Origin: Branchiostoma floridae
Taxonomy: Eukaryota > Chordata > Leptocardii > Amphioxiformes > Branchiostomatidae
DNA length: 36,435 nt
Direction of reading: 5' to 3'
NCBI RefSeq assembly: GCF_000003815.2
Contig: NC_049988.1
Span: 15,922,056 to 15,958,490, forward strand
Part shown: positions 1 through 11,600 of the stretch, piece by piece
Layout: each line of letters opens with the position of its first letter
Position numbering within the stretch: position 1 is the stretch's first letter
Program-made: the position numbers and the translations under genes
The notes under the pieces: generated by a model
The model's input: the letters and a program-made list of their open reading frames with translations, nothing else
What the model was told of the DNA's origin: nothing
The model's database searches: none

Positions 1-87
1 TGTGATCCAGAATTTCTATCCATGTTTTGTTCAGTGGTGATTCCAGAATTTTCTGTTCATGTTTTGTTTTGTTGTTACTTTTTCCAG

Positions 88-198
88 GACTGCACCAACA
101 CAGACTGTGTGGAGATAGAGTGCACCATCGGCAGACTGAGCCCCGGCAGTGCCGTGGTGCAGATCAGGGCTCGACTGTGGGAGAAAACACTGCTGGAT
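88..198 (+). CDS. Integrin alpha exon: calf-2 end
   Basis: Acceptor tttccag at 81-87 and donor gtgagt from 199. Codes 37 residues, DCTNTDCVEIEC through WEKTLLD, phase 0 at both ends. The two cysteines before IGRL are the usual pair of the last ectodomain module. Confidence 0.85.
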
Positions 199-2102
199 GT
201 GAGTAGTTAATATCTAAGCAGATCCTACGGTAGCATAAGATAGTATCAAAAGCTGTCAGTGGAGTGAAGCTAACGGAATTCCTGCCACACTTGATAGAGT
301 GCCAAAGATGTGAGAAGTCTAAAGGGTAGCAGGTGCTGATGTTCAATAACTTCTGATCTCCTATGGAAGAGCATGATACAATATCATAACTAATGGCAAG
401 CAATTAGAACCTACCAGCTCTCAGAAAATTGTATGTACTGTATTTAGGAAAAAAACACTTGCATGTAGCATAGTCTGCAACAACAGATGTTGTTACACAT
501 GACACAAATGATAAATTTTGTTTGGCCCATTTGCTCTCCCAGGCTGGGTACCAGGAGACGAGGATAGAGACCACAGCAGAGCTGGAGGTGGTACAGCTCC
601 TCCCAGCCTCTCTTACTGCTGACTCCCTCCCAACGGCTACACACAAGGTAAAGCTAAATATTGATGACACATTAGCCTGAGTACCATCATCCGTAGTGAC
701 CGCTGGCTCAATACTTTTGCTTGCTAACCACGGTTGAAAGTATTAAGCCAGCGGTCACTATGGAGGATGGCACTTAGGCTAGATGTCACAAGGCCTCTTT
801 TGCAGACTTCTAGCAGCAGTGGTTTTTATTTTTTTGGGAGCGTTGAATCGCAATTTTCAACATGGACCTCTCATGCCCGGAGTTTCCATTCTGGCTGCTA
901 GAAGTCTGCAAAGGAGGCTACATTTCACATTGCCCAACACTTGTGTATTTTTTAGCTACTTCTTCTTCTTTTGAGGCGACCACCTTCAACATTCTGAGGA
1001 TTCTGTCACCTTTGTGAGGCATGCTGAGAAGGTAGTCTCCGTTGAAGCACTCGAACGGGGTTTTTTTTTTATGGGGGGATCGCGATTTTCAACGTTGGCA
1101 AGGTTCTCAAGACAGGACGAAACTCCCTTCCTGTGCGCAAGAGAACCTAGTGAACGTTGAAAATTGCGAACCAATGCCCCCCTTCCACAAAATAAACCTG
1201 TTCGAAGACTACTAACGGAGGCTACTGAGAAAGGTGGTTATGCCAAAGGTACTTGAGTCAGATTGGAGCTTCTTGAGGGTAAAAAACAATCTTGTTACCT
1301 GTTTTTCCCACCAGGTGACGACCACAGCAAACCCGGAGACGGTGAGCGTGACGTCCAGCTCCATCCCCATCTGGATCATCGCGGCTGCCGCAGCTGGAGG
1401 GCTGCTGCTGCTCATCCTCATCATACTCATCATGTTCAAGGTCAGTAATGCCTACGCATACTTTGTCATACCTGGGCTGCGATAACGTTTGATACAGGTA
1501 AAAACTTTGGTTATCACACAGGCTTCTAAAGTATCATTGGAAAGCACTTCAAGTGCGCTGAGTGCGCCATTTTCAATATTTCAACTACCGGATTGGAATT
1601 GCAATTTCACACCAAATTTCTCTCTACTTCTGGTGCACTTTGCATTGGCCACAAGGATTGGTTGTTTCAATTGTGAAGACTGCAGTTGTACTTATAGTTT
1701 TCGAACAAAGTTTCAGCTCTGTACAGTATGTAACTAACAATGTTAGTGTAGGATTGAGGTAGAAAAACATTTCATTGCACCTTAATACTTTTATGATTTT
1801 ACTATTTTTAGAACTTCAGTTTGTTTACCGACAAAAAATGTTGAAAATCATGCAGCACGCAAAAATATGCGTCAAAGTGCAAATCACCAGAGGCCTGTCT
1901 TTGATTGCCCTCAAGAAGTATGTGCCACTGTGTTTTTCCACCTTTTTTTTTGCACAAACAATTTATGACATTATTGCTAAACAACCATTTGATGTTCTTG
2001 TTCCAGTGTGGCTTCTTTAAGAGGAAGAAGCCCACAGAGTACCAAGCAGTCAAGCAAGAGCCTGCAGCCAAGAGACACAGCAAGGACTTTGAAGATGCTT
2101 AA
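88..2102 (+). CDS. Integrin alpha subunit, C-terminal part (4 exons, 5' part outside window)
   Basis: Cell-surface receptor subunit that pairs with an integrin beta chain and binds extracellular matrix. Exons 88-198, 543-647, 1315-1440 and 2007-2102 all join in phase 0 and give 145 residues ending in TAA. In order they show a cysteine-containing membrane-proximal ectodomain piece (CVEIECTIGRL, then RARLWEKTLLD, which matches the conserved R-x-LW-x-x-T-F/L signature of alpha chains), a Ser/Thr-rich stalk, a hydrophobic helix starting IPIWIIAAAAAGG, and the cytoplasmic motif CGFFKR that binds the beta tail and inside-out regulators. The propeller, thigh and calf domains must lie left of position 1. 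The subclass is unclear: the ectodomain resembles the alpha-V/5/8 type, while the tail (KCGFFKR...EYQAVKQ...DFEDA) is closer in style to the laminin-binding alpha-3/6/7 type. The integrin call is firm; the paralogue is not. Confidence 0.9.
543..647 (+). CDS. Integrin alpha exon: membrane-proximal stalk
   Basis: Acceptor ctcccag ends at 542; donor gtaaag from 648. Codes 35 residues beginning AGYQETRIETTAELEVVQLL, a beta-strand-like stretch typical of the juxtamembrane ectodomain. Phase 0 at both ends, in frame with its neighbours. Confidence 0.8.
664..788. mobile_element. Fold-back MITE-like element in integrin intron
   Basis: Terminal inverted repeats of about 50 bp (left about 664-717, right about 738-788) share the core agtgaccgctggct and differ at only a few positions. 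No coding capacity. About 20-bp loop. Confidence 0.7.
791..919. mobile_element. Second fold-back element abutting the first
   Basis: Inverted repeats 791-817 and 894-919 match around gcagacttctagcagc, with one small indel. Begins two bases after the previous element ends. Internal sequence contains cgcaattttcaac, which reappears in the next element. Confidence 0.65.
1006..1237. mobile_element. Third fold-back element in the same intron
   Basis: Arms of roughly 80-100 bp pair imperfectly. The best blocks are cgattttcaacgtt with aacgttgaaaattgcg, and aaggttctc with gagaacct. The outer parts (tagtctccgtt and aacggaggcta) also pair. Non-coding; ends about 80 bp before the transmembrane exon. Confidence 0.6.
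1315..1440 (+). CDS. Integrin alpha exon: transmembrane helix
   Basis: Acceptor cccaccag ends at 1314; donor gtcagt at 1441. Codes 42 residues: a Ser/Thr stalk, then about 23 hydrophobic residues rich in Ala, Gly, Leu and Ile, ending MFK. Splitting just before CGFFKR is the usual intron position in alpha chains. Confidence 0.88.
2007..2102 (+). CDS. Integrin alpha exon: cytoplasmic tail with GFFKR and stop
   Basis: Acceptor gttccag ends at 2006. Codes CGFFKRKKPTEYQAVKQEP and a basic/acidic end DFEDA, then TAA at 2100-2102. 31 residues. GFFKR is the invariant alpha-chain motif that clasps the beta subunit tail. Confidence 0.9.
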   Translation, partial: CGFFKRKKPTEYQAVKQEPAAKRHSKDFEDA

Positions 2103-2580
2103 GATGTAACAGATACTCCACAAACTTGCTTTCAAGGATGACAGTCATCCTGACTCAAGGCTAATATAGCAATAGCCTGAAGTCCAGCCTTGTTCGATTT
2201 GGTACGCTCCAAAAATTCGCTACCCTTCCAACAAGGTAGCGACCTTTGGGAGAGGACCAAAGTGAACAAGGCTGGACTCCAGGCTAGGTCATCCTCTGAT
2301 GTTACCAACCCTGTTGCAAGGATTATGATTTCTGAAATATTTGCACTTTTTCTATAAAACTTTTCAAACATTTTTCAAATGTGCAACAACATATCTGTTT
2401 TGTTATGTAGTAGAAAGTCCTTAATGAATTTTCTGATTTAAAGTGTTGTTCATCATGTTGTCCTCCAAGCAAGTTCTACACACTGCCCCAATTTTGGGTC
2501 ACCATTTTTCACATAACCCCTCTTCTTGCCATGTTTTGAGGGTAAAACGAAATAAAATGTACCCACATGCCAACAGTGGC
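2103..2580 (+). other. Probable 3' UTR of the integrin alpha mRNA
   Basis: Follows the TAA at 2102. An AATAAA poly(A) signal lies at 2551-2556. The fold-back element 2174-2285 is inside this stretch, so the mature mRNA would carry a long hairpin. Exact cleavage site unknown. Confidence 0.5.
2174..2285. mobile_element. Fold-back element in integrin 3' UTR
   Basis: Two 51-bp arms (2174-2224 and 2235-2285) are inverted copies sharing tccagccttgttc and cgctacc, with a 10-bp loop. Flanked by similar ctaatat/ctaggtc edges. Confidence 0.75.
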
Positions 2581-3045
2581 CCTGGACTTAGTGTGCTTTG
2601 CTGACGCTGATTGTCAGGGTTTTACTTCAAGAACTGACAGCGAAAAAAAGACAAATTCAACTGACAAACCTAGTAATGGGGTATGTTGGAAAAGTGCAAC
2701 ATTACTTAAGTCTTAAGTAGTCTTTGAATTGCAATCATGATGTGAAATAGGCTTCATCCAACAAAGGAAGGCATAAGAGATTTAGGAAAGCTACTAGTAC
2801 TTTATTTTGCTGTTATGAACTGGTAATAAAACTGTCATAGAAGTATATCGGGGCCCGACACAGAGGTACTAGAAGTGTAACGGAAGCTGCTAAATTTTAT
2901 GTCTAAAATATCACTGTACAAAGAGAGAAAGGTGCCATCCACAGATGTTATAGTCAATTCAATACTGTAAGAATTCTGGAGTGTTTGCTATGAAATTTAT
3001 TAGATATTAGCATACTACTAGTAGAAGTAGATACTTGACAAGGTA

Positions 3046-3145
3046 NNNNNNNNNNNNNNNNNNNNNNNNNNNNNNNNNNNNNNNNNNNNNNNNNNNNNNN
3101 NNNNNNNNNNNNNNNNNNNNNNNNNNNNNNNNNNNNNNNNNNNNN
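3046..3145. other. Assembly gap (100 N)
   Basis: Run of exactly 100 N, a conventional placeholder for a gap of unknown size. Confidence 0.99.
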
Positions 3146-3220
3146 AAGAGGAGAGAAGAGATTCGGGAGCTATATTACGGCTGGATACCAGGCTATGACA
3201 AGGTTAGAAAAGTTGCATAA
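3146..3220 (+). CDS. Possible 3' end of an alternative integrin tail exon (5' part in gap)
   Basis: An open frame leaves the gap as KRREEIRELYYGW..GYDKVRKVA and stops at TAA 3218-3220; AATAAA signals follow at 3422 and 3470. The charged KRREEIRE stretch loosely recalls the IRxEEREI segment of the A-type cytoplasmic tails of vertebrate alpha-3/6 chains. That is only a weak resemblance. The acceptor would be in the gap. It could equally be chance open frame or a remnant of something else. Confidence 0.25.
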   Translation, partial: KRREEIRELYYGWIPGYDKVRKVA

Positions 3221-3843
3221 TGTGTTAAATTGGTAACGTTTTTTTACTCCTATATTTATGTATATCACAGCTTTGTTGTTATGTCTGTCCCCCATTGTGT
3301 GTAGAATAATCATAGCCATCAATGCCCTTTTTTACCTGTTTGTATGGAGTGCAAGGGTGCTGACACTGCTGAATAATACTAGAAAATGAGGATACATTCT
3401 GTTGTGAGTGTGCCATGTTATAATAAATATTGTGCTTTACCTACAACTGTTTTGGACATTTATGTTGTGAATAAAGTTGAAAAATGATACCAGCTGAAGG
3501 GTAGACATGGCCTGTTCGTCAGTGAGTAGTCTTCAAGCAAATGTTGGGAGACAAAAGCAATATTCTTTGTTAGGTACCCTCTTCTGTCCAAGGCAGTAGT
3601 AGAGATGGACAACTAGGAAACAGAACCAATTTCACCTCCCAACATCTGCATGGAGATTGCATTGATTTGCCTTTTAACAAAAACAGACAACTTCAGTCTT
3701 CTTCAAGTCAGAGTGCTTTGCAGTCACTCTGAATAATATAAAACCTGTTTTGTTATTTACCTGTGAAACAGATTTCATGTGATCACAGTGTAAGCTGGAT
3801 CATGAAAACTTTACTCTGAGACACACACACACACACACTCTTA
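3221..3843. other. Intergenic / possible 3' UTR, AT-rich
   Basis: No convincing exon on either strand. Holds AATAAA at 3422-3427 and 3470-3475 (+) that could end an alternative integrin transcript, and a short (AC)n run at 3821-3838. Confidence 0.4.
3821..3838. repeat. (AC)n microsatellite
   Basis: Nine AC dinucleotides in a row. Confidence 0.9.
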
Positions 3844-4038
3844 AGGTGCACTCTCACTGCACTTGCGTCACTGGGGTTCGAAAGATATTCAACGAATTTC
3901 CGAGACAAAGAATAAATTTGCTTACTTTTTGTGTATTTTGTAATACATGTATCTAAATTTTAAAAATTGGGGAAAATAACAAAACAGTGACACAGTGAAC
4001 GAACCCCGCAGTGACACAAGTGCAGTGAGAGTGCGCCT
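3844..4038. mobile_element. MITE-like element with ~38-bp inverted repeats
   Basis: Left arm from 3844 (aggtgcactctcactgcact...) and right arm 4000-4038 are inverted copies, identical over most of 38 bp. The roughly 120-bp centre is AT-rich and non-coding. Confidence 0.75.
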
Positions 4039-4104
4039 GTACTCTCGAACACACACATATTATACAGACATACACATGCAAATTATCGTTTGAACAGCAG
4101 ACAG

Positions 4105-5531
4105 ATGCTTTGGGTGTTGTTATCCAGTTTAATAAATAAACAGAGTATAATGATATTCCAAAATAAACATGGTAATCATTCCCAACCAGAGCACCATCGC
4201 AGTTCCTTCCCAACGAAATGAACATTTCTTAAACCCATTCTGAGTACAAACAAGAGCATTTTACTGCAGTGCACTTTCTGTAGCTCCAACTCGAGCCTGG
4301 ATTAAATCTCTACCGTATGTTCATACTGACTGTAAAATATGGACACCACTTCACTTAACCTAATAGCTTACGGCTGACAGAAGGTCTAACGATTCTGAGA
4401 ACTTATTGCTTGTTGCAAACCATGGGAAAGGTCACAAAACGTAGCTCCACTCTACAAAACAGAGTTTTTAACATCTACAATGCTCTGTGTTCTGTATGTT
4501 TGTCTCCTACTATTTCTAGCATTCTCTCCTATCCAGACTACAGGACATCACAAGTTAGACAATAAGTTGTGAATTGTAGCCTGTTACAAGACACTACAAT
4601 TACAAACACTTGGAATGTGATATAAACTCTACGACCACAAGCACTATCATACAAAAGCTAACATACCACAGTAGCTAAAGCTACCATAAAAACACATACA
4701 TTGCAACCATACAAAAATAGCTTTGGGAATATTCAAATTCATTCTACATTCGTACACGAAGCAACTATCTGGATTAGAAGAGTTCATTTACTGTACAAAA
4801 TTATCACGTGGAAACGCAGGATATATGGGGAAAAGACAGGCAGCAATGTAGGTTTATCACACATTGTCTAGCCTGGTTACATGTTATCAAGAATCGTTAA
4901 AAATTATACATAAATGCTGGTGATACAAATGCAAAAAGTTTCATACAAAATGACGATTATAACTGGTCCTGGCCTTACAACAGACGTACTTGGTACAAAA
5001 TCGCTACACTGTGCCTTTTCATGACTGGTGTATTTTTGTCGACTTGTTTTTAAATTTCAGCAACATAACAAGACGTGAGCTTGGACCACAAGACCACAAC
5101 TGTCCACTACACTCTGACAATGCCGCCATGTGTGAAGCTCTTCCTCTGTACAGCTGTCGTGACCACAAACGGGTCTGCCTCCCTTGTAGTACCACATGTA
5201 TTAATCTACATACATCAGCATTTATACACAAGTTGTGTGGAGGTTGGTACGGCTGACACAAAGTACAAAACGTTTACAGGTTGTACTGCATTCTCAATCC
5301 TTCTCTACGCACTGTGAGATACATACACGTGACAGCAGTTATACCGGACTACACACTTCCCAGTTGACATACGGATTCACATACAACATGAAAAAGACCT
5401 ACATCCCTTTAAAACCTTATCCGACCACAGACAGCACCAATATTTACAAGTGGAAATGCCGACAACTCACACAAACGACAAGTTGCGCCCACACAACCAC
5501 CCAGCCCGAACCGCGTGTCGGAACCAGCCGT
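4105..5531 (-). other. Probable long 3' UTR of the CREB-like gene
   Basis: Lies after the stop of the distal bZIP exon (5532). No other gene is visible. The only plausible poly(A) hexamer seen on the - strand is ATTAAA at 4128-4133, giving a UTR of about 1.4 kb. A search for AATAAA on this strand by eye found none between about 3000 and 5530. Confidence 0.35.
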
Positions 5532-5676
5532 CTACTCGTTCTTGTGACAATAGAGGTCTTTTAGCTGTTTGAGTTCCTCAATCAGAGCCTTGTTTTGCTG
5601 TTCGAGCACAGCCACGCGATTTTCCAGACACTTGACATACTCTTTCTTCTTCTTCCGGCACTCCCTGGCTGCCACT
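5532..5676 (-). CDS. CREB1: CREB alternative bZIP exon, distal copy
   Basis: Acceptor ttaaccgtgcag before 5676; stop TAG 5534-5532. 47 residues begin VAARECRKKKKEYVKCLENR and end LYCHKNE. Same intron phase as the proximal copy, so the two are interchangeable last exons. Differs in the basic region by Val for Glu in NR(V)AAREC and KK for RR. Confidence 0.95.
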
Positions 5677-8600
5677 CTGCACGGTTAACAAGAATACGAA
5701 CATGTCAGGATATTTGNNNNNNNNNNNNNNNNNNNNNNNNNNNNNNNNNNNNNNNNNNNNNNNNNNNNNNNNNNNNNNNNNNNNNNNNNNNNNNNNNNNN
5801 NNNNNNNNNNNNNNNNCTCAAACGTGTGCACAACACACAAACCCTTTCTCAACAGTGGACATGTGGATGGACAGACTTTTGATTTTTTTTTTTGTTGTCT
5901 TTTTTTGCACCAAAAACGCTAACTGTTCTTTCCTTCCCTTCCTTTCCTGGAAGTACAAAATCCTACAGCTACTCTGTCTCTGCCTTGTGACAATAGAGCT
6001 CTTTGAGGGACTTGAGCTCCTCGATGAGGGTTTTGTTCTGTTGTTCCAGGACCGCCACGCGAGTTTCCAGGCATTTGACGTACTCTTTCTTCCTCCGTCG
6101 GCACTCTCTTGCTGCCTCTCTGTTGGTCGACCAGAAAGGTGAAGCAATATTGTCAGAGTCCGAATAAACACGCTTTAAGAGCTTTGCAGCGATTTTTCAA
6201 CAGGCTAGAAAGGCCATCATTGGTGTTGAAGCAATGCAAAGATGGAACGAGCTAATCAAGAAACAAACTTAAGAAAAATCAAGACACTGTTATTACATGA
6301 GATTGGCAAGCAACACGGTTAAAACCTCAGCTAGGACGGAGCAAAAAACAGCTTGGGAAAAATTCCTTCAAACTTTTAAAGACAACATTTGATGTTAAAC
6401 AGAGACAACATATCATATTATATCATCACAAGACACATGTGTATGAGCTTCTATTTCGCGTTAACAAACAAATATTTTCACATCCAGCAGCTGCATTAAA
6501 AGTTACAACAGACAGACAAAAAGGCACCAGAACTTTCCAAGACTGGGGATGATTCAAGGTGAGTTTCTTCGACCCTGTTCTGATTAAGACTGGTTTAGTC
6601 GATAAGATTTCAGGAGAAAAGATCATAATAGGAGAAAGTCACATGTAAAACGGTCATCTAAAGATGGTCTTTAAAAGTTAGTCAATCATGGGTTATTTTA
6701 CACTTGTAATGTTTACTTCAGTGAGAGAAGTGAGAGAAGGTACAGAGTGCTGGAAAATTCTGGGCCTTTTTGACATTGACAACAACTGCTATCATGTTGT
6801 CTGAGGAGAAGCATGGGCACACACGTATTTCTAAACTAAGTTAGAAAGACAAAAAGACTGCTTAAAGAGTTTATCATGTCATTTTCTAGTTTTTTTCTGT
6901 ACATGTATCTAATGTTTTTGACCTGTTCAAAATGTGGAGCATAAAATATCTTTCCAAACAAGGCTGACCCTTGATTTTTTTCCAACTGGGTTAGCTGATA
7001 GTGTTAGCACAATGAAATACTAACTAAATGTTTGATGTGAAAAGTAAACTCTATGCACAAAATTTACTTTTTTTCCTAGTTGCTTTTAGAATAGGTGTGC
7101 CCATACTGTCTCATCAGCCAACAGGACAGCAGGCAAGAAAAAAACAAGAAGATATAGGAAATCATGGACCTGTTTTTGTACCTGTTCTTCATGAGTCTCA
7201 GTTCACGCTTCCGCGCCGACTCCTCCGCAAGCTGCTGGGGGCTCGTGATGCCGGTGGGGGTTGCCATGACAACGCCCGCGGGGAGGGAGGACGGAGCCCG
7301 GATCTGGTACGCTTGGACCTCGCCGGCTGGAGAGATGGAAACTGTCGTTTTGAGAGTGAGATGGCCGTGCTTGAAAGCAGCTCAGCAAGGACCGAAAACA
7401 ATTTTAAGCAAGAAAGCAACACAGCACTGGTCACTCTAGATTGAAAAACTGTGACTCAAAATTCGGAGTCGTTCGGGGTTGGAGGCCTGTTTTTGATATT
7501 GTGCTTAAAAAAGCAATACAGAAAACAGCAATATCATGTATGTCAGACTTTCTTCTTTTTTATACCTGAATTTGGTGTCAAATATGTCCAAAGTACAAAG
7601 GCTATGACAGAAAAAAAGATCTCAACTTTGCAGGGAGATTGCTGTTTTTGTACTGTTCATCCGGTTTTTATGACTGATTTTTCAGATCATAAGTGACTTG
7701 TGTTATGTTAAACAAAGCATTATAGACAGCAGGAGGTAAAGCCACACCAACTTAGAAGTTCAAACCACTCCATTTTTTCTCAAATTCTTTAATAGTTGTG
7801 AGGTGAGTTAATAGAAAAACTCCACACTCCCTCTGCTAAACAAAAAATGCACAGTTGTGGCTTTAGTACCAGCTTCATATAGTAGAAAACATAAAAATCC
7901 TACATGCCATAAGTAAATTGGCAATACAGTATAAGCCAGTTAATTGCACAATGGATTAATGCACACTTCTGTTAACTGCACGGAATTACAAAACTCCAAA
8001 CCGGTGCGGTCCAGCTAGATAACTTCGCATTATTGCACCAGCTGGATAATTGCACGAAATTCATTGGCAAATAGGCCGTGCAATTAAGCGGCTTCTACTG
8101 TATTCATTATTACATCATCTCACTTTCACTTGCTTACGAATGAGGTATTTCAAGCCCTTGTAACTTTCTCTTTCTTGCACTGAATTCTGTATAAGCAAAG
8201 AATTCCTTGCTAGATATGGTAAGGTCAAATATGTTTCATATCTTATCTTGAACTTAAGGCTATTCTCATTTTGAAGGTCATTTGTTTTAAGCAGAATTCA
8301 AAATAACAAATAGGGGAAAGTACAGAATTTTCATATAATTTGAATTTTTTATAGAATTACACACGAAAACTATTCACAATTACTTAAAAAAGAGGGGGAA
8401 TCCTGCATAGTTAATTTTTTCTACACTTAGTACCTTGCATTACACTTTTAACCACAATACTGTAAATACAAAAATTTTCGTGGGGGTTTTAAGCTCGCGG
8501 TTTTCATGTTGCCAATTCACCGGTGAACTTAAAACCACCATGAACATTTTTCCGTGTGCATGGTGCTACCGTGAACTTAAAACACAGCACAGTCCATTTT

Positions 8601-11600
8601 CCCACTACCACGAAAGTAAATCCCTGTGAACTTAAAAAAGTTAAATACATTTACAGTAATACACGCAACACCACAATATGAGACCTGCTGAGAGGTGGTC
8701 TTTTGATTTCCGAAACTCAACCTTGTCGGTTCCAGTGTTAAAAGATTCTTAATGGCTAGGTGCTTTAGTGGTACTTCCTTGTGGCAAGGACACACGCGTC
8801 CATTAAACATCAGGAAATCTGCTGTCGATACGGGGGAAGGAATTTAGGATATTTGCAAAGGAGTAAAAAGTAAAAGGGCTTGCCCTTTCAATCAGTGGAT
8901 TAGTAATGGTTCTAATGCTCTGTTTTCACTGGTGTCTGGCTACTTCCGAGACAAACGTCACTGAAGTGTCAACGTGCAGGGAATGACCGCGAGAGAATTT
9001 ACCACCTTTCACACTAAGGAAACTCAAATTTCATGGATTCAGCCAAGGTGAGTTCAAAATCCTTGTAACTCTTCCTAGGCAAGTCTTTCACTCGAATTTT
9101 AACAAATTATGTATTCACTGTTGTTCATAGTTCCCCCATACCTTTATTTGAAAAAAAAAACTAAACTGAAAGGACAGGTATGTAGTTCCTACCAGATTTC
9201 TATGTCGATATAAAAAAAAAAAATAGAAAGCAGCCAAAATGGGGATAATTGGTGGTAACAATTCCATTGGTAGCAAATGGTAACTGTATGGTTGATAAAC
9301 TCTGGCAAATTATTCAACCTATTTGGCTACTTTCTCCTATTCATTCTGCAAGCCACAGAGGCTGGTAGACTTACAACCAAACAAAAGGGTTTCAAGACAA
9401 GGAAGGATATGTGAAAGAAACCTACCAGGTACGGTGACAAACTGTTGCGATCCGTCCCCCTGAGTGTACTGTACGATCGTGGTGCCCGCTGGCATGGCTG
9501 CTGCCGTAACCGCGCCCTGGCCTGCGTTTGTCATCGTGATCGTCTGTAGACCCTGTGTGGTCAGTTCATTCTGGTTTGCCGCTGCGATCTGGATGGTTTG
9601 TCCCGCTGTTTTTTAAAAACAAAAAACACAAACATTGACATCAGCCACCACAAGAAGACAATGTAACGTCTATTAACGTACCACAGGTTAGTACCTTACC
9701 AATACACATTATTCTATCACCTCCATCTTCTTCCAGTTCTACAGAAGGACTTTTGGGTTTGGTTGAGAGATGAAAAGTAAGAGGTTGATGCACAAATCAA
9801 GCACATCATCTACACAAATGCCGAACAAGCCCAAAGAAAATTGTTGAGTTCCATCCCCACACAGCTTGTTCAAGAATAGATTGTTCTAGATCAGTACGAG
9901 GTTATCAACTACTGTCAAGCACAGAACCAGGATGCTCCTGTCTACTTAGCCTTTTCTCAAATAACCCCTCTTTGTAGTCTTTCTCTCTGCCTATTTGTCA
10001 TTTCTGAAGCCGCCCACGTTCGCATTTTCACAAGATAGGTCATCCTCACCTGGGTACATTTCGACCTGAATGAAATTTTTTACGAAAACACGGTGCTCTG
10101 GGCTTTTTCCCTTATCAAGAAGGTCCTCTTTGCGGTGAACACGTCAAGATATTTTTGTCATCACAGAGACGTCGTAATGGCCACTTGTCTTCAAATAGAG
10201 TTTAATGGTGGAGCTTTTTATTTCTCAAGTGGCAAGGGACAGTCTGAATATGTCTGAACGAAAACCTTTTAATAGCACCTTGTGCAGAATGGCCTACGCC
10301 AGAGCCGTAGGCCACGTGCAGGCTTTTAGCGAGGATTTTATCATAGGGTGTCCAAATTTCTTGCTGCCCGGCGAGCACTGCAGGTGCGAGTATTGTAGGG
10401 GGTCTGGGGACATCCTCACTTAAAAAATTTTGAAATTTAGAACTCTCTGAAACACCATTTCCCACATTTAGAGTTGCAAATTTGGGGGAATGAAGCAAAT
10501 TTACTGTCAGACAGGCCACATGTGACCTGTAGCATCCCTGGTCAATCGGAGTTTCATACTTGCCAGAGGATGTGCTCCCCAGTGTATGGGCGTACAATAT
10601 GTGTTATTTTCTTAACAGGCCGTACATTGTACGCCTACCTGGCTAAAAGCCTGGCCACGTGTGTTTTCATTTTCATGTTCAGTACTCATCTTGCCTCTGA
10701 CTTCAGGTCGTTCACACCTCTCTGATTTGCTGAGCTTTGACGCCATAAAACACTCCATCAATTACTATGGACTGGAGTGAACGGCATACACTGGAGTCGA
10801 GAATGTTCTTGCTTTTCTGATCACTGAACACTTGAGGCTGAATAACTCTTGTCACGTGTTGAATTGGTGAGCAAATAGACCCCCAAATGGGCCTTAGAAA
10901 TCTTTTCGTAATGCTACGTGCAACTTTGCAAGTCGTCAGAAAGTTTACCTGCAACTGCAGTGCAGGAAAACATTTTGCAAATACCCAAGCACTATCCCTG
11001 CCTCACACAACAAATGAAACCTTTAGAATCGTCTTGCACAACCTCGCAATAGCTACTGGCAACTCAGGCTTTTATAAAACAGTGTATTTTCATTCCTCAG
11101 CTGACTGATGTCTTTTGCAACTTTGAGGGCAATGACTACATGATGGTTTCTTCCTCTTTCCTGAGCTGGTATAAGATACTAAGTACTGTAAATGCAGAAA
11201 CTTTTGCGGTGGTGTAATGTTCTAGTATGAGACTACAGTGCACGGTGCTACCGCGAACTTAAAACCACCTCGAAAAGTCCCTTTTCCCGCTACGGCGAAA
11301 TTAAATCCATGTGAACTTAAATGCATTTACAGTAGTTGGTGCGGCCACCAATTAGTTCATCATCTTGTGCATCATTAAGCGTAGTTGACAAGAAGAGACC
11401 ACGTCATCGACCACAGGATGCAGTAAGCCCTGCGTAGGCAGTGACACAGGTGGATCACAAACACATCTAGGCCCACACATCTAATGGATGGTACAAAGAG
11501 AAAGGTGAAGGCCTAATAGGCATTTTTGAGACCGCAGTATTGTATTAGGTACAGTATTGCATACGGTACACTATGATGATGACAGTATGGGAAAATGGAG

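Noticed and set aside
5235-5564. 109-codon + strand open frame
   Set aside because: Lies over the CREB 3' UTR and bZIP exon; Thr/Tyr-rich low-complexity translation without a family match.
7028-7444. 138-codon + strand open frame
   Set aside because: Overlaps the CREB basic-region exon on the other strand; composition has no recognised motif.
10290-10317. Short perfect hairpin tggcctacg/cgtaggcca
   Set aside because: Nine-base arms with a short loop are expected several times by chance in this length of DNA.
10202-10597. 131-codon - strand open frame in the large CREB intron
   Set aside because: No motif, no splice context tying it to CREB, and biased by a locally GC-richer patch. Could be re-examined if an internal promoter is found.
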